This document shows positions 12,901 to 20,945 of a DNA stretch of 64,000 bases, in pieces. Both the position numbers and the translations under genes were made by a program. Within the stretch, counting starts at the first letter, position 1. Each line of letters begins with the position of its first letter. The notes beneath the pieces were generated by a model. That model was not told the DNA's origin. It did not search any database and worked only from the letters and a program-made list of their open reading frames with translations. The DNA comes from Doryteuthis pealeii (taxonomy: Eukaryota > Mollusca > Cephalopoda > Myopsida > Loliginidae), in contig CM042152.1 in the NCBI GenBank assembly GCA_023376005.1, positions 71,266,571 to 71,330,570 on the forward strand. The letters are read 5' to 3'.

Positions 12901-15900
12901 TTAGCAAAATCAAAATGATTTGGTTTCTTTGTTTAATGACATATCAATCTTTGTGGGTTATTTAATTTCAAAGCCAACCTGGTAGAAGAACGTAGTGTAC
13001 TATCTAATCCATAGCTAGAGGGATGAAGGAGGATTCATAACTTTCACCAAGTGTATTAGTCTAAAAGTGAAAGTAATAGCATGACTGGAGTTCACACTTG
13101 CTTACTACAATGTCACAATCAAGTATGTTAGCCACTACGCCAAGGGATTTCCCATTCCTGCTACAATTGTTGTTGTCATTGTAACCAATTAAAAGTTTTA
13201 CTTTCAAGTTCTACGTAAATCGAAAATGTTTCATTTTGAAAGAAAATTTAAAATTACATACATTGTTGTAAAAAACAAATTAAAAAAATAATTTGTTATT
13301 TAGAATACACATTTTTTAATGCTCAAGCCAGAGGATCAACTACAGTGCGGGACATGCCAAACACCCTACACTGTCAAACATTTCCTCATGGAGTGTGGAA
13401 TTTTCACTCCAATCAGAAATATTTCAATGCAAATGATATGAGGAATCTGTTTGAGAATACTAACAGAGATGACATTTTATTCTTCTTAAGAGAAATAAAA
13501 ATATTTAAAAAATTATGAATCAGATATAAAATACATCTACAAAAATACACTTGTAAAGGAAACTTGAGTACCAACTTTTATCTGACACTCAGACTGGTTT
13601 TGGCATTGAATAACCACAGGATATTATACCATTAAACAAACTAAACCAAATGAAGTTAATGAAAATTATCTATACCAATTTGAAGATATTAAGAACTTGA
13701 AACAGAAATTTTAATCAAAATGACTTGTTTCAGCATTAAATGACCCTATAACATGAGAGGATGTTATATTAATGTTGGAAGGCTTAAAGTAACCTCCCAA
13801 TGTGGGTACATGAGTATACATAAAAACATTCCGACAAAGGTGTACAACGATAACATATTTATTCCGTAAGTGACAGAGATACATTTAAGAGAAAGATATA
13901 TAAAAAAAGGATACATAAACACTCTATAAGAGGAATAGGTGTACGACTCGCATTGTAGGGAATGTCACTTACTGGTAGCTGGTTTGGGGGACAAAGCCCC
14001 CCAGCTAAGGGTTAGAGGCAGCAGGCACCTAGACCATGTTAACTTGCTGACAGCCTGAGTGAAAAGAGGTAGAATTCAGATCTCCTGGCTCATGGCCAAA
14101 CACCAATGCCACCTATCAGCCAAACGAACCGCAGCCAGGGAAGATAACTCATTTTGGACTTATGTCCACCCAGACTTCGTTTTAGTGACCCAACAACCAG
14201 AAAAGGGTTGATATGCTGTAAACCAAACAAACCACATTTTTTGGTGTGTAACTGTTTGCATTTCACTTGACATTAATGCTCTTGAAAAAGGCATAAATCC
14301 ATCTCTACCACCACTCTCCACCCCAGCTATGGATAAATAGAAGAGAAGACTGAGTATGGAATCCAGTCTAGGAGATGAACAGCCCTAAATTCAAGCCAGC
14401 CATACTCCACTTTAAAATTGACCTAGTGTCGCATCATTCTCATAACAGAGGAATTTGGGTAAATACATGCAATACACATTTTTTTCTTGTAACTTTATTT
14501 TATATATTGGTTTTATTATATGTTCTTTTTACTTACTCTCATATAAGCTGTTATAAGACTAAGAAGAGACACAGTTTTTCCTGTTCCTGATGGCATTTCA
14601 AGGCTGCAATGACCCTGTAGTAAAATAAATCAGAATAAAAGATAAAATCTTTAAATATTCAATATAAAAAATATAGAAAAAACACATACATGAAACTGAC
14701 ATTTGACAAATTCACAAAATTAACCCTTTTGCAGGCGGAGTGACATTTTTGTCACCAACGGTAAACAGGCAGAATTACATTTTTGGTTATTTTTGTGATA
14801 GTTCAATGTAAGGTATTTAAAAACTGCTTTTCTTTTTTTTTTTTTTTTTACACCTGTAGTCTAAAATCTCAAAAATAATATCAAAGATATAAATTGTGGT
14901 AAGAGAAATCCCGCATGTGGTAGCTCAAAGCGTGCTCGTATATGTTTGGCATGCAAAATACAATCGGGGGGAGTGTAGCAGAGGATTGAATTCACATCCT
15001 CCTGATCGTGAGTCGTGGCTTGATGCCGGACTACCTCGTTGGCGCACATGTAAATTACTACACTGCTAGATTGATCCAGATGTAGGATTTTAGTATGATT
15101 ATCTAAGGCCTGCCTTAACACACTGGGGAGTTGCATTCCTGTCTTGCTGATGAGGGCACTGACGTACGACAAGGAACAAGAGGCGAGCGAGCTTTGGCGA
15201 AGAACTACTAGAAAAGATTGTTGCAGGCGACAAGGACTTGGTCAGGAGAAGCAGGGAGAACATCTTTTTTCGGTGGAGAGATCCGACTGTCCAACCTGAC
15301 AGATTTTCTATTAATTTATTATACCCCTGCCATTCGCAATAGCGTGGTGAAATGGTTGACAAGCTAGTATCGTATTGCTAATCCTTTACTACTGAATAGA
15401 AATGTATTCATTTAATTCATTTCTTTTTTAACTGTAAACCATTTTCTAAGAGCCGACAATCTCAGGTGTATTCGAGGGGTATGCATTTTGATCAGAGGGC
15501 GGTTTGGGACGCTCTGGTAGATAAAGGGTTAAACAAAATAAAATTAGTAGAGTAGTGAAAATTGAAAAAAATAAATAAATAAATAAATACCAAAACAATA
15601 TTTAATGATTAATGTATATTTGATTCTTGGTCAAAACAATAGAAACAGTCCCACTTATCTTTACAAACAATAATAACCAACCAATAAAAACAATCCTTAC
15701 AAACATTAATAACCAACCAATAGAAACAATCCTTACAAACAATAATAACCAACCTTGGCATCTAATGTTTTCTTCAGTTCTGTCATGTACAAATATTGTT
15801 CAGGATAAATGTAATCATATGGAAAGTACACAAGCAAACCATCAATATTCAACCTTCAAAGAAAAAAGAAAAATTAATTATTAAAATATTAACAATTTCC

Positions 15901-18900
15901 TAGAAATGTTAATTCATTTTAGTAATTGCACATTTGTTTTCTTAAAAAGATATTTGAAATAGCAACAATAAGGGTAAAGTGTTCTGGATGAAATGAACAT
16001 AAGAGTTTATATTAGTGTAGTGAGTATATAATAATAAATGCTGACAATCAAAACTAAACAGACATCTTTTTCTGTCACTTTAAAGGAAAGCAATAACATT
16101 AATGGGTTTTTTTTTTAAAAGAAAATAAAGGAAGTGATGATTTTTTAAAAATGTCTATTTATTCATTATTTGAATCATTATTTATTAACTAGCAAATTTT
16201 CATATTCAAATTACATATATTTTAATTATGTACAAATTTATGTCTACTGTTAGTTTATTATTTATGAAATGTAAGTTAAGTTTCTTCATAAAGTTATACA
16301 ACTACCTCTTACTTTTAACTTATGTCTAGATTTTGGAAAAAGGTTAAGATTTTTTTTTTTAATTGTTATTATCTATTCATTTATTTATTTGTTATTATTA
16401 TTATTGTTATATATTTAGTTGTTATTTGTAATTATTATTAAACTTTTATACAGAGATATATTTAGCATTTTAACATTACTACATACGTCTCTTTTGTTTT
16501 TCTTTTCAAATTTGCACAGAGGTATTTTGCAACAGTTACAATGCATTGTATTTTACATTTAAATGTTAAACTAAGTCTTACTAAAAAAAAAAAAATTGTA
16601 AAGATAAATGGACTTTTGATAATTATATATATTTCTTTATTCATTTAATGTTTTAATTATAGAAGTTAATTAAATTCATTTGGAGCAGTGGCATCTCAAA
16701 CTTTAACATTTATTTTTATTGTATTCATTAGAACTACTTATTCTATAATTATCTAAACAGTTTTAAATTATAATAGCACAATATAATAATAATAATAATA
16801 ATAATAAACTGCAATTCATCTACTTCCACTTCCTAAAATAGATTTTTTTGGTCTGTTTGCTTGACGGTCAACGTCCAGAAATACATATATGTATATAGTC
16901 AGGACAGGACTTCTTTACTACCTGCTACATAATCAAGTTGTCGGCGACTAAATTTACACTGTCATCAGACACACCTTGACTTGTCTAATGAGGTGAATGT
17001 GTGGATACCGAGCCTTACCAAAAACAAGAGATGTAAAAAGGCAGATGATCTCCAGAGGAGCCAACGGCTATCCACACTGATAGTAGGATTCGGATACTGC
17101 TCACATAAATCCCTAAATGGGATAGATGGGGCTCCTTAGCGTTGGTCTGCAATCCATCTAGGACAAGCTAAAACCTCCGCTGATGGCTTTACCTCATACC
17201 AAGGATAGGCTAGGGGAGTAAACCCCGAAATCAAATCCAGAGCTGGAGTCCCTATGGCGTGTGATGCTGATCTACAGCGCTATCCAGCAACTCCTATAAC
17301 ATTATCGTTGCCAAATTGCATTGTTTTTTTAACTTTCCTTTGGACCACAGCAGCAGTGTGGAGAGGGGGACCTGCTGCTTGGGCAACAGCTCATCCTCCA
17401 TATTAACCTGCCCAGGCTACATAGTTCCATTGATAGTTCAAATGGAGAGGACACTCCAGCATCACTGCTAGGTGCCAATACAGTTTACCGGTTATAAGCT
17501 CATCTGATTAGCAAAGGAAATGAGCACCAGGGGTCACTTCTGATGGTAGAAAAGGTCATTGCCCTAAGCTGGGCAGCCCCCAGCCAGTTAAGTGTTATCT
17601 TGCCATGGCCCGCTTGCTCCACTGGGTGTATGGAGCTTAGAGAATTGTCTCAAAAGGTGGGCCGATGTGCCCTCTGGCCTTCTTCAGGTATTTCTTGTTG
17701 GACTCAGGAACCATCTCAAACTTGGGAACCTTCTCTTTGAACTTGGGAGCCTTCATGGAACTTCAAACCAAACCCTTTATTCAATCCATGAGGGTAGACT
17801 GTTCTCATTCCATTAACCATGACTTTGGTACAAGTGTTAAGCTGTGTTAATTATTCTATGTTACTGTTGCCCGTGACTAGGAATGAACCTGCAGTCTAGA
17901 GATAACTGTCTCTTAGAACTGCATTAACTCAATGCCTATATCCACTATACCATGTGTTCAATTGCTTGAGAAGGTTCCTAAGTCCGACAAGAAATACCTG
18001 AAGAAGGCCGGAGGGCACATCAGCCAAAACATTGTGCAGTAGCAATAAAGATGAGGACAATAATCCAAATAAAAAATGCTGTTAGCATATTTTTCATAGT
18101 TTCAAGCACAAAACCATTATTCATATAAAGTCTATATCACATCACAAACCTCTGTGTTTACTACATATATACATGCATACAGATATTGAACCCTTTTTTA
18201 AATAGATTTTGAGAACTTAGACAATGAATCAGAATTCTTCATTTATCTAAACAAAAAGTATCAGCTTAATTCTATAAATAAAAAATTGCATCTAAGAAAA
18301 AAAAACATATCGGATACTTAATTCATTTACTTAGGTACAAATAAAGTTTTAAAGTGGGTTTTACTTGTTATTATCAAAAGAACTAGGTAAAAAAATAAAT
18401 AAATGATTAAATGTTGATTTTTAAAAGTATAATTTCTATACATGGCCTACAAAGACAACATTGATATTTTTATTTTATTTTTATTTCTCAATGTGGTTTG
18501 ATTTTCCTTTGTTATTTCATTAAATTTCCTCAGCCCCGTTTGTAAAAAATAAAATAAAAAATTTAAGAATATTTTTTACAAATATATTTTTGAATTCAGA
18601 ACTTCGTCTACTCGGGGAAATTGTCAAATTTGGAATTAATAGTACCTTTCCCCAGACCAAAAATAAAAAAATAAAAAAGCTATTTTTAAGAAACGCATTT
18701 TCGGAATGATTGTAATTATACAGCAAGTGCAAAATAAATAAATATCTCAAGTTAGAGATTAAGGAAAATGTGGACAGATTTTTTTTTAATGAAATAGAAT
18801 TGTGATTTTCCTATCCGAAATTTAATGATCATTCATACTCACTACTCAGTGACAACGAGTTTGTTTGGAGGTTGTTTTTGTTTTTTAATTTTATGTTTAT

Positions 18901-19232
18901 TGATATTAATAACAACAATAGCTGTTAAATTTATCGAAGATCAATTTTTTTTTAACTGAGAAAATTAAACAGATTTCAAAATATTTAATGGAATTTCTTT
19001 CATAAAAAAATGCATAAGAATAAATATTTTTTCCATTTTTAAACGAAAAGAGGAAAGTGAAAAATAAATATCTTAAAAAAAAAAAGGGAATTTGCCGGTT
19101 GGTTGCAGTAGCAACTTTGAAATATGTTGAAAAAACGTTTAGTTGATGAATAAAAACCAAAACAATAATAGCAATTTAAAACAAAACGTAAAAAGACATA
19201 AACATGATTCTGTAAAACTTATCTCACCTCAT
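846..19232 (-). CDS. ERCC2: ERCC2/XPD TFIIH helicase gene, N-terminal 11 coding exons (3' part outside window)
   Basis: XPD is the 5'-3' DNA helicase of TFIIH, acting in nucleotide excision repair and transcription initiation in the nucleus. Eleven minus-strand exons with GT-AG borders join to about 308 residues that track human XPD closely: the N-terminal [10 protein letters not shown] block, Walker A GTGKT (K48), four Fe-S cysteines at C116, C134, C155 and C190, and DEAH at 234-237. These numbers equal the human ones, so no residue is gained or lost over the first 237 codons once one missing base in exon 5 is allowed for. The family is about 760 residues long, so the remaining 60 percent lies left of base 846. 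Introns are 0.27-3.4 kb and full of transposable elements. It is divergent from the ARFGEF3-like gene. Identity is very secure; whether this copy is intact depends on the exon 5 frameshift. Confidence 0.96.
1748..1844 (-). CDS. ERCC2: ERCC2 exon 10
   Basis: 97 bp, completing the split Asp codon after DEAHNI (acceptor TTGCAG, donor GTAAGT) and ending after two bases of an Arg codon. Encodes [19 protein letters not shown] and on to LKRHVQ, the start of the arch domain in XPD. Confidence 0.96.
1852..2073. repeat. SINE-C fragment with an inverted terminal copy
   Basis: Body of the SINE-C family (GTCTATCCCCTTTTCACTAG and CCATCAGCTCCTTACTTTACC). The right end repeats CTAGCGCTAGTGAAAAGGGG inverted relative to 1925-1955, so the copy is a partial foldback. 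It lies 8 bp upstream of ERCC2 exon 10. Confidence 0.7.
2410..2612 (-). repeat. SINE-D, 5S rRNA-derived SINE
   Basis: Read on the minus strand, the right part contains GATCACTGAAGTTAAGCAGC, then GAGCCTGTTCAATACTTA and GACC. These match the 3' half of 5S rRNA (GAAGCTAAGCAG, GGCCTGGTTAGTACTTGG, GACC), which includes its internal RNA polymerase III promoter. The left part is the tail (TTGATATGCTGT-like, AAACAACC). This is the SINE3 type of element. Confidence 0.8.
2613..2770 (-). repeat. SINE-D second copy, 5' truncated
   Basis: Directly adjoins the previous copy. Same tail and 5S-like GAGTCTGTTCAATACTTAAC segment, truncated inside the 5S region. The head-to-tail pair suggests dimeric or repeated insertion. 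Confidence 0.75.
2855..3150 (+). repeat. SINE-A (tRNA-derived)
   Basis: Starts GGAGGCACATGTGGTGCAAT (A-box-like), with a B-box-like TTTCAAATTCTGG about 60 bp on. A body follows (GGGAAAGGTATGCATCC, AACCTTGGT, CAACCAGT, AATTGACC), with the tail GGGTAAATACATA. This family is the commonest repeat in the window. The copy is diverged but full length. Confidence 0.8.
3625..4262. mobile_element. Large foldback (inverted-repeat) element
   Basis: Outer arms CGGGGAAGGGAGGGTTTTA (about 3639) and TAAAACCCTCCCTCCCC (about 4235) are inverted. Next, GAGAATTATTTCTAAAA (3776) mirrors TTTTAAAAATAATTCTC (4200), and AATAATATTATATAAATAG (3802) mirrors CTATTTATATAATATTATTT (4171). The core is the tight hairpin listed separately. 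No coding sequence. Confidence 0.75.
3988..4110. repeat. Long hairpin inside the foldback element
   Basis: GCATCAGAGTTACCTCCCAT on the left is exactly mirrored by ATGGGAGGTAACTCTGATGC on the right. Inner arms AAAGGGAGGCAACTTTT and AAAAGTTGTCTCCCTT close the stem. It could be a separate MITE inserted into the larger foldback. Confidence 0.85.
4453..4622. mobile_element. Foldback MITE family M3, copy 1
   Basis: Terminal inverted repeats ATGACAAAGTTATATAAAAA and TTTTTATATAACTTTGTCA with AAATGTACTTG / CAGCACATTT inside. The same ends occur at 42734-42904. AT-rich, non-coding, about 170 bp. Confidence 0.8.
4730..4853 (-). CDS. ERCC2: ERCC2 exon 9, DEAH box
   Basis: 124 bp, begins phase 0 and ends after the first base of a codon (acceptor TGCTTAG, donor GTAAGT). 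Encodes [20 protein letters not shown] and then [17 protein letters not shown] (234-237) is the Walker B motif. About 14 bp of the exon's 5' edge and its acceptor are copied 230 bp upstream, near 5070-5100, as part of a tandem duplication. Confidence 0.97.
4842..5290. repeat. Tandem duplication beside ERCC2 exon 9
   Basis: A unit of about 230 bp starting TGCATGAAGAATCTAAGCAA is present at 4842 and again at 5072. AAAGAATTTATTATAT, CAGAAA and ATAATGTGATAGC follow in both. Copies have diverged by small changes. The unit includes the exon 9 splice acceptor and its first bases. Confidence 0.8.
5291..5874. other. ERCC2 intron 8, AT-rich, no gene
   Basis: No exon or recognisable element. A stretch near 5640-5790 (TGCCAATACCCTTCTGGTTT) weakly resembles the adjoining tandem unit and may be an older copy. 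Confidence 0.4.
5875..6165 (-). repeat. Dispersed repeat family H
   Basis: Shares GTGTACAGTGCTCAGGTGCA, TTGGCGGACTACA and the GCAGTG...GCTGCCGAAACACTG inverted segment with 20705-20945, which is in opposite orientation. The same TGCACCTGAGCACTGTACAC end recurs alone at 37085-37125. Non-coding; class unknown, SINE-like in size. Confidence 0.65.
6290..6560. repeat. Dispersed repeat shared with 15340-15540 (inverted)
   Basis: GCGCCCCAAACCGCCC, GATCGTCAGCTCTTAGAAAA and TAGTAAAGGAT recur in reverse complement at 15370-15520. Both copies contain GATAAAGGGTTAA. No protein match. Confidence 0.65.
7048..7110 (-). CDS. ERCC2: ERCC2 exon 8, fourth Fe-S cysteine
   Basis: 63 bp, 21 codons, phase 0 (acceptor TTTGTAG, donor GTAAGT). 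Encodes [19 protein letters not shown] plus YT. Cys 190 is the last of the four 4Fe-4S ligands. Confidence 0.96.
7215..7495. mobile_element. Foldback MITE family M1
   Basis: Left arm ATTTAGATTTTTCAGACTGT then CTTTATTGTT; right arm ATAACAATAAAGATGACG then ACAGTCTGAAAAATCTAAAT. The arms flank a GCACATCAGCCAAAACGT-type core. Other copies: 8475-8820, 17655-18085, 21360-21480 (left arm only), 53590-53845, 63690-64000. Non-autonomous DNA element or SINE foldback. Confidence 0.8.
7706..8310. mobile_element. MITE family M2, interrupted copy
   Basis: Ends TACTGTGGTACCTTAATTTA and TTAAAGGTACCACTGTA are inverted. Interior TTTGAGGTACGAACAGGCTT and ACATTTAAGTTTCGAAA match the copy at 56913-57350. CAGTGGT termini are typical of pogo/Tc1-mariner relatives (inference). 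The copy is split by a foldback element at 8089-8276. Confidence 0.85.
8089..8276. mobile_element. Foldback MITE family M4 nested in M2, with 8-bp target duplication
   Basis: Ends GGTTATTTCCTA and TAGGAATAACC are inverted, and AACATAAACAAAGGGG mirrors CCCCCTTTGTTTATGTT. It is flanked by GGAAATTG on both sides (8081-8088 and 8277-8284). An 8-bp duplication points to a hAT-like or similar superfamily. Second copy at 37534-38194. Confidence 0.9.
8475..8820. mobile_element. Foldback MITE family M1, copy 2
   Basis: TCAGGACTATTGTCCTCATC then TTTATTGTTATCTGCACAAT on the left, and ACATTGGCCAAAATGTTGTG then CAGATAACAATATCC on the right. The middle (TTGTTGGATTCAGGAACCTT, CATGGAACTTTGAAACCAA) matches 17690-17790. 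Confidence 0.75.
8876..8929 (-). CDS. ERCC2: ERCC2 exon 7 (residues 160-177)
   Basis: 54 bp, 18 codons, phase 0 (acceptor TTCTCAG, donor GTAAGT). Encodes [18 protein letters not shown], nearly the human sequence between the Fe-S cysteines. The intron upstream holds SINE and LINE-like debris; the intron downstream holds nested MITEs. Confidence 0.95.
9055..9236. repeat. SINE-C body fragment
   Basis: GTCTATCCCCTTTTCACTAG, GAGGTGGAGCGCCACATCTA and CTTTACCACACAGATCC. The tRNA-like head is missing. It joins directly to a SINE-A fragment. Confidence 0.75.
9242..9390 (+). repeat. SINE-A 3' fragment
   Basis: GTAGGGCAGACTGGGCTCTT, GTTAGGCAACCAGTTTAGGA and TTGACCTTGTGTCACATCCT with a TAAATATA tail. 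5' truncated at a SINE-C junction. Confidence 0.8.
9940..10078 (-). pseudogene. LINE-like fragment shared with 12745-12850
   Basis: GACAATTATTTGCATTGCAA and AATGTCAATGACAAAGACAA on the minus strand recur in opposite orientation at 12745-12835. Higher GC than the surroundings and no intact frame. Lies near the C2H2-finger fragment at 11002 and may come from the same retroelement. Confidence 0.4.
10184..10300 (-). CDS. ERCC2: ERCC2 exon 6, Fe-S domain
   Basis: 117 bp, 39 codons, phase 0 both ends (acceptor TTTTCAG, donor GTAAGT). Encodes the Fe-S cluster domain with Cys 134 ([10 protein letters not shown]) and Cys 155 (VPICNFYE). Linkers are less conserved than in the helicase motifs, as is usual for the family. 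Confidence 0.95.
10320..11000. repeat. Low-complexity intron 5 tract with CA and TA runs
   Basis: CA runs at 10477-10492 and 10800-10825, TA runs at 10742-10756 and 10951-10966. AGATCACTGCCGTCCCTCAC occurs twice (about 10827 and 10987), a local duplication. No coding signal. Confidence 0.6.
11002..11238 (-). pseudogene. C2H2 zinc-finger fragment, probably retrotransposon-derived
   Basis: A 78-codon frame contains a complete finger, [20 protein letters not shown] plus H (C-x2-C-x12-H-x3-H). A degenerate finger precedes it, [20 protein letters not shown] plus H, whose second Cys is Tyr. The KVCKSxxG and CGTAxGLxSHLRxH pattern is familiar from zinc fingers encoded by some non-LTR elements (family knowledge). 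It sits in ERCC2 intron 5 without ERCC2-like splice logic, so it is read as a relic. Confidence 0.6.
11423..11535 (-). CDS. ERCC2: ERCC2 exon 5 with a 1-bp frameshift
   Basis: Good acceptor (GACAG/GTGG) and donor (ATG/GTGAGT), but the exon is 113 bp where 114 are needed. It opens in frame as VVEEL, then runs into a TAA at 11514-11512. One extra base in the T5 run at 11517-11521 would restore a frame reading [18 protein letters not shown] and then [10 protein letters not shown]. That segment carries Fe-S Cys 116. Exons 4 and 6 are both phase 0 here, so the lost base is not a splice-phase effect. Probably a homopolymer miscall; otherwise a null allele or young pseudogene. Confidence 0.93.
11678..11745 (-). 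repeat. SINE-E head fragment (tRNA-like)
   Basis: Minus strand gives CATGGCTAACATGCTAGACT (A-box-like), then AGTTCAAACTCCAG (B-box-like). Full copies are at 12919-13147, 41176-41410 and 46678-46905. Confidence 0.65.
11810..11872 (-). CDS. ERCC2: ERCC2 exon 4 (residues 62-82)
   Basis: 63 bp, 21 codons, phase 0 both ends (acceptor TTTAG, donor GTAATT). Encodes [20 protein letters not shown] plus K, helicase motif Ia of XPD. Confidence 0.96.
12020..12440 (-). repeat. GC-rich island with tRNA-like module
   Basis: On the minus strand, 12160-12075 reads GTAGCTTCTTTGGTGACAAT then GCGGGTTCGATTCTACAGCC, an excellent B box with tRNA-like spacing. The right part (12180-12330) is GC-rich and matches nothing else seen here. 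Likely a SINE or LTR fragment; no intact protein. Confidence 0.5.
12919..13147 (-). repeat. SINE-E (tRNA-derived), copy 1
   Basis: The tail on the left reads TTGGTTTCTTTGTTTAATGA then CATATCAATC. The head on the right has GGAGTTCACACTTGC (B-box region) and TGTTAGCCACTAC (A-box region), inverted. The tail resembles that of the 5S-derived SINE-D. Confidence 0.7.
13322..13518 (+). pseudogene. Non-LTR retrotransposon 3' end (CCHC tail)
   Basis: [20 protein letters not shown] then FLMECGIF holds C-x2-C-x7-H-x4-C. The C-terminal segment [20 protein letters not shown] then [12 protein letters not shown] and a stop follow in a shifted frame. This is the typical end of jockey/CR1/I-like LINE ORF2 (family knowledge). 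The frame breaks near 13420, so the copy is dead. Inside ERCC2 intron 3. Confidence 0.75.
14195..14235 (+). repeat. SINE-D/E tail fragment
   Basis: AGGGTTGATATGCTGTAAAC then AAACAAACC: the shared 3' tail only, directly followed by a SINE-A fragment. Confidence 0.55.
14251..14470 (+). repeat. SINE-A fragment
   Basis: CTGTTTGCATTTCACTTGAC, CCCAGCTATGGATAAATAG, TTGACCTAGTGTCGCATC and GGGTAAATACATGC. The tRNA-like head is missing. It ends about 65 bp from ERCC2 exon 3. Confidence 0.7.
14537..14614 (-). CDS. ERCC2: ERCC2 exon 3, Walker A
   Basis: 78 bp, 26 codons, phase 0 at both ends (acceptor CTACAG, donor GTAAGT). Encodes [18 protein letters not shown], the helicase motif I that binds ATP phosphates. 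Lys 48 of the complete protein is the residue whose loss abolishes helicase activity in the family. Human has [14 protein letters not shown] here. Confidence 0.97.
14885..15075. repeat. SINE-G family
   Basis: GAGAAATCCCGCATGTGGTA, GTTTGGCATGCAAAAT and TCACATCCTCCTGATCGTGA match 24805-24960. The TTGAATTCACATCC segment is B-box-like on the minus strand. Confidence 0.6.
15340..15540. repeat. Dispersed repeat, inverted partner of 6290-6560
   Basis: GTGGTGAAATGGTTGACAAG, TAGTATCGTATTGCTAATCC and GGGCGGTTTGGGACGCTCT mirror the copy in intron 8. Confidence 0.65.
15640..15755. repeat. 37-bp minisatellite at the ERCC2 exon 2 donor
   Basis: About three units of CTTACAAACAATAATAACCA plus ACCAATAGAAACAATC. 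On the minus strand each unit contains GGTTGGTTATT, the same bases as the exon 2 donor. Confidence 0.85.
15754..15853 (-). CDS. ERCC2: ERCC2 exon 2 (residues 2-35)
   Basis: 100 bp, acceptor TTTGAAG and donor AAG/GTTGGT. Encodes [18 protein letters not shown] through KKTLDAK, the highly conserved N-terminal Q-motif region of XPD helicases. The donor lies directly against a 37-bp minisatellite (15640-15755) whose units repeat the donor sequence. Confidence 0.96.
15854..16860. other. ERCC2 intron 1, AT-rich, no gene
   Basis: Low-complexity AT with short ATT/ATA repeats (16395-16450, 16786-16807). No exon-like frame or recognised element. Confidence 0.55.
16880..17650. repeat. GC-elevated island of unknown repeats
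   Basis: Base composition departs clearly from the flanks (16900-17300 and 17330-17650). A ATCAAATCCAGAGCTGGAGT segment with CTGATCTACAGCGC looks like an inverted B-box/A-box pair, so part may be a tRNA-derived SINE. No intact protein. Confidence 0.4.
17655..18085. mobile_element. Foldback MITE family M1, copy 3
   Basis: TGCCCTCTGGCCTTCTTCAG on the left and CTGAAGAAGGCCGGAGGGCA on the right are inverted. It contains CATGGAACTTCAAACCAAAC and AAGTGTTAAGCTGTGTTAAT, shared with 8640-8740. Confidence 0.75.
18090..19227. other. ERCC2 intron 1 proximal part, AT-rich, no gene
   Basis: Poly-A/T rich with no recognised repeat or exon. Confidence 0.5.
19228..19232 (-). CDS. ERCC2: ERCC2 exon 1 (coding part: ATG AG)
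   Basis: Only five coding bases: ATG plus the first two bases of an Arg codon, followed by a good donor (GTGAGA at 19227-19222). Joined to exon 2 it gives MRLNIDGLL, matching the MKLNVDGLL start of human XPD, and this fixes the start codon. A precedes the ATG at -3. The 5' UTR extends right of 19232 but its limit cannot be seen. Confidence 0.88.
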
Positions 19233-20700
19233 TTTAAATATTCTTTCTTCTAAAAACAAATAAAAAGATTTTATAAACTTTACCAAAGCGTGGTAAAACC
19301 GTATTACAATAGAACAATATAAGCATTACACCGAAACCGGTGTTAGACGTAAATAGGGCTCTGCTAAAAACATGGCCTCTAAAGACACTTCTCAACAGTA
19401 CTTGAAAATTTAAAATGCACAAAAAAATAATTTGCCTTTTAAACTTTGTTTCACATATTGTAAGCTACAAAACTACTGAATAATTTTAATTGAATTTTAA
19501 ACGAGGATTTTTTTAGAATAAATTTTTTAAATCTACTTTTCTATTTAGTTATTTTAATTACTTTATGAAAACTGAATCTTAAATGCTGATCCATAAAAAT
19601 TCTGATCCATAGAATTGATTTTTAAAACTACGGTTTCTTTCAGGAGAAAAAAAAAGACTTTGTGCCTAACTTATTACTTTATTTTAACTTTTTCCAATAA
19701 AACCCAATGAATTATTATTATTTATCTGCATAAACCCACAAAGGTTCAGCATCCATATTTGATCACACAAAACCTCCATTTATCTTGTCTTTTATGAGTC
19801 ATTCTGCTTTTAGCAGAAATAATTTTGTGCCTTCTCTTTGGTTATTCCATCTTTTCAGTGATCATCTTATTATTAGTAAAATCATTAGATATTTTCAGGT
19901 GCATTACACCCCTTTTAAGCTAAGATTAGGAGTCTATGTAAATTTTGTATGTAAAACATTATATACTATATAATCTTTTCAATAAGATTGCAACCTAACA
20001 GAAACTTTACATAAGATATCTCTATTGCAATGAGCAGTTTTAATGTATATTTTCCTTACTAGGACTCCATACAAAATTTCACAAGTTATGTAAAGTAGGA
20101 TAACATTTGCTATATAACAGAAATAGATATCTCTTTTGATTCACAAATTCACAAACTCAATACACCCACTCACCAACAAAACAAATTAAAACACTTCGGA
20201 ACATAATCTAAGATATTAAGAAATGTAACACCAAATGGATGTTGACTTGACAGTAGCTTCAAACAAAATGAACAAAACAAGTTTCTACGCATAAGGCTCA
20301 ACGCAAGCTTCCGGGTGAAAAATTAAATTAACTAACAATTAAAAAAGTCCCTTTTTTTATTTTTTTCAACCAATCACAAACTTTCCCAAAAAACATTTTC
20401 AAAGTTAATCTCAATCCTAACCATAGTTATAAAATGGCAGACTAAAAGTCACGAAAGTACTTGACTCCAGCACTGGTACACAGCATCACATTTCCAGATA
20501 AAAGGACAGCTGAATCTGCCTACCCATACCTCACACACAACCAAGTCAGCCAGCCAAGAATATGATTTTCACCCCCTCACCTACTCTCACTTCACTGAGT
20601 GAAAGAAAGACAATCATTTCTACATTTTCCAACTTTTGTTTATTTTAAATAAACAAAATTAATCTAATGTTTTCTTTTGCTACCATATGCTTTCTTGTTA
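19233..20700. other. ERCC2 5' flank, AT-rich
   Basis: Should contain the ERCC2 promoter and 5' UTR. The only GC-richer spot is 19285-19395. No TATA box or initiator can be assigned with confidence. No other gene seen. Confidence 0.4.
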
Positions 20701-20704
20701 TATA

Positions 20705-20945
20705 TCACCATCTGTTGTAGGCTGCCGAAGCACTGAGTCTTTCAAAGCCTCCATGCTTCCTGTAGTCCGCCAACACTATATCTGATGCCACTCTCCACAT
20801 ACATATGCACACACGCGTACACATACTACTGTGAACTGTTCATGCTCCTGACACAACATTATTCTGTGTACTTGACATGAGACTTTGATGAGTTGTGGTG
20901 CACCTGAGCACTGTACACAATAAATTTCATTATTATTCATTATTA
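20705..20945 (+). repeat. Dispersed repeat family H, copy 2
   Basis: GGCTGCCGAAGCACTGAGTC, CCTGTAGTCCGCCAACACTA and GTGGTGCACCTGAGCACTGT then ACACAATAAATTTCATTATT, the reverse complement of the 5875-6165 copy. Confidence 0.7.
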
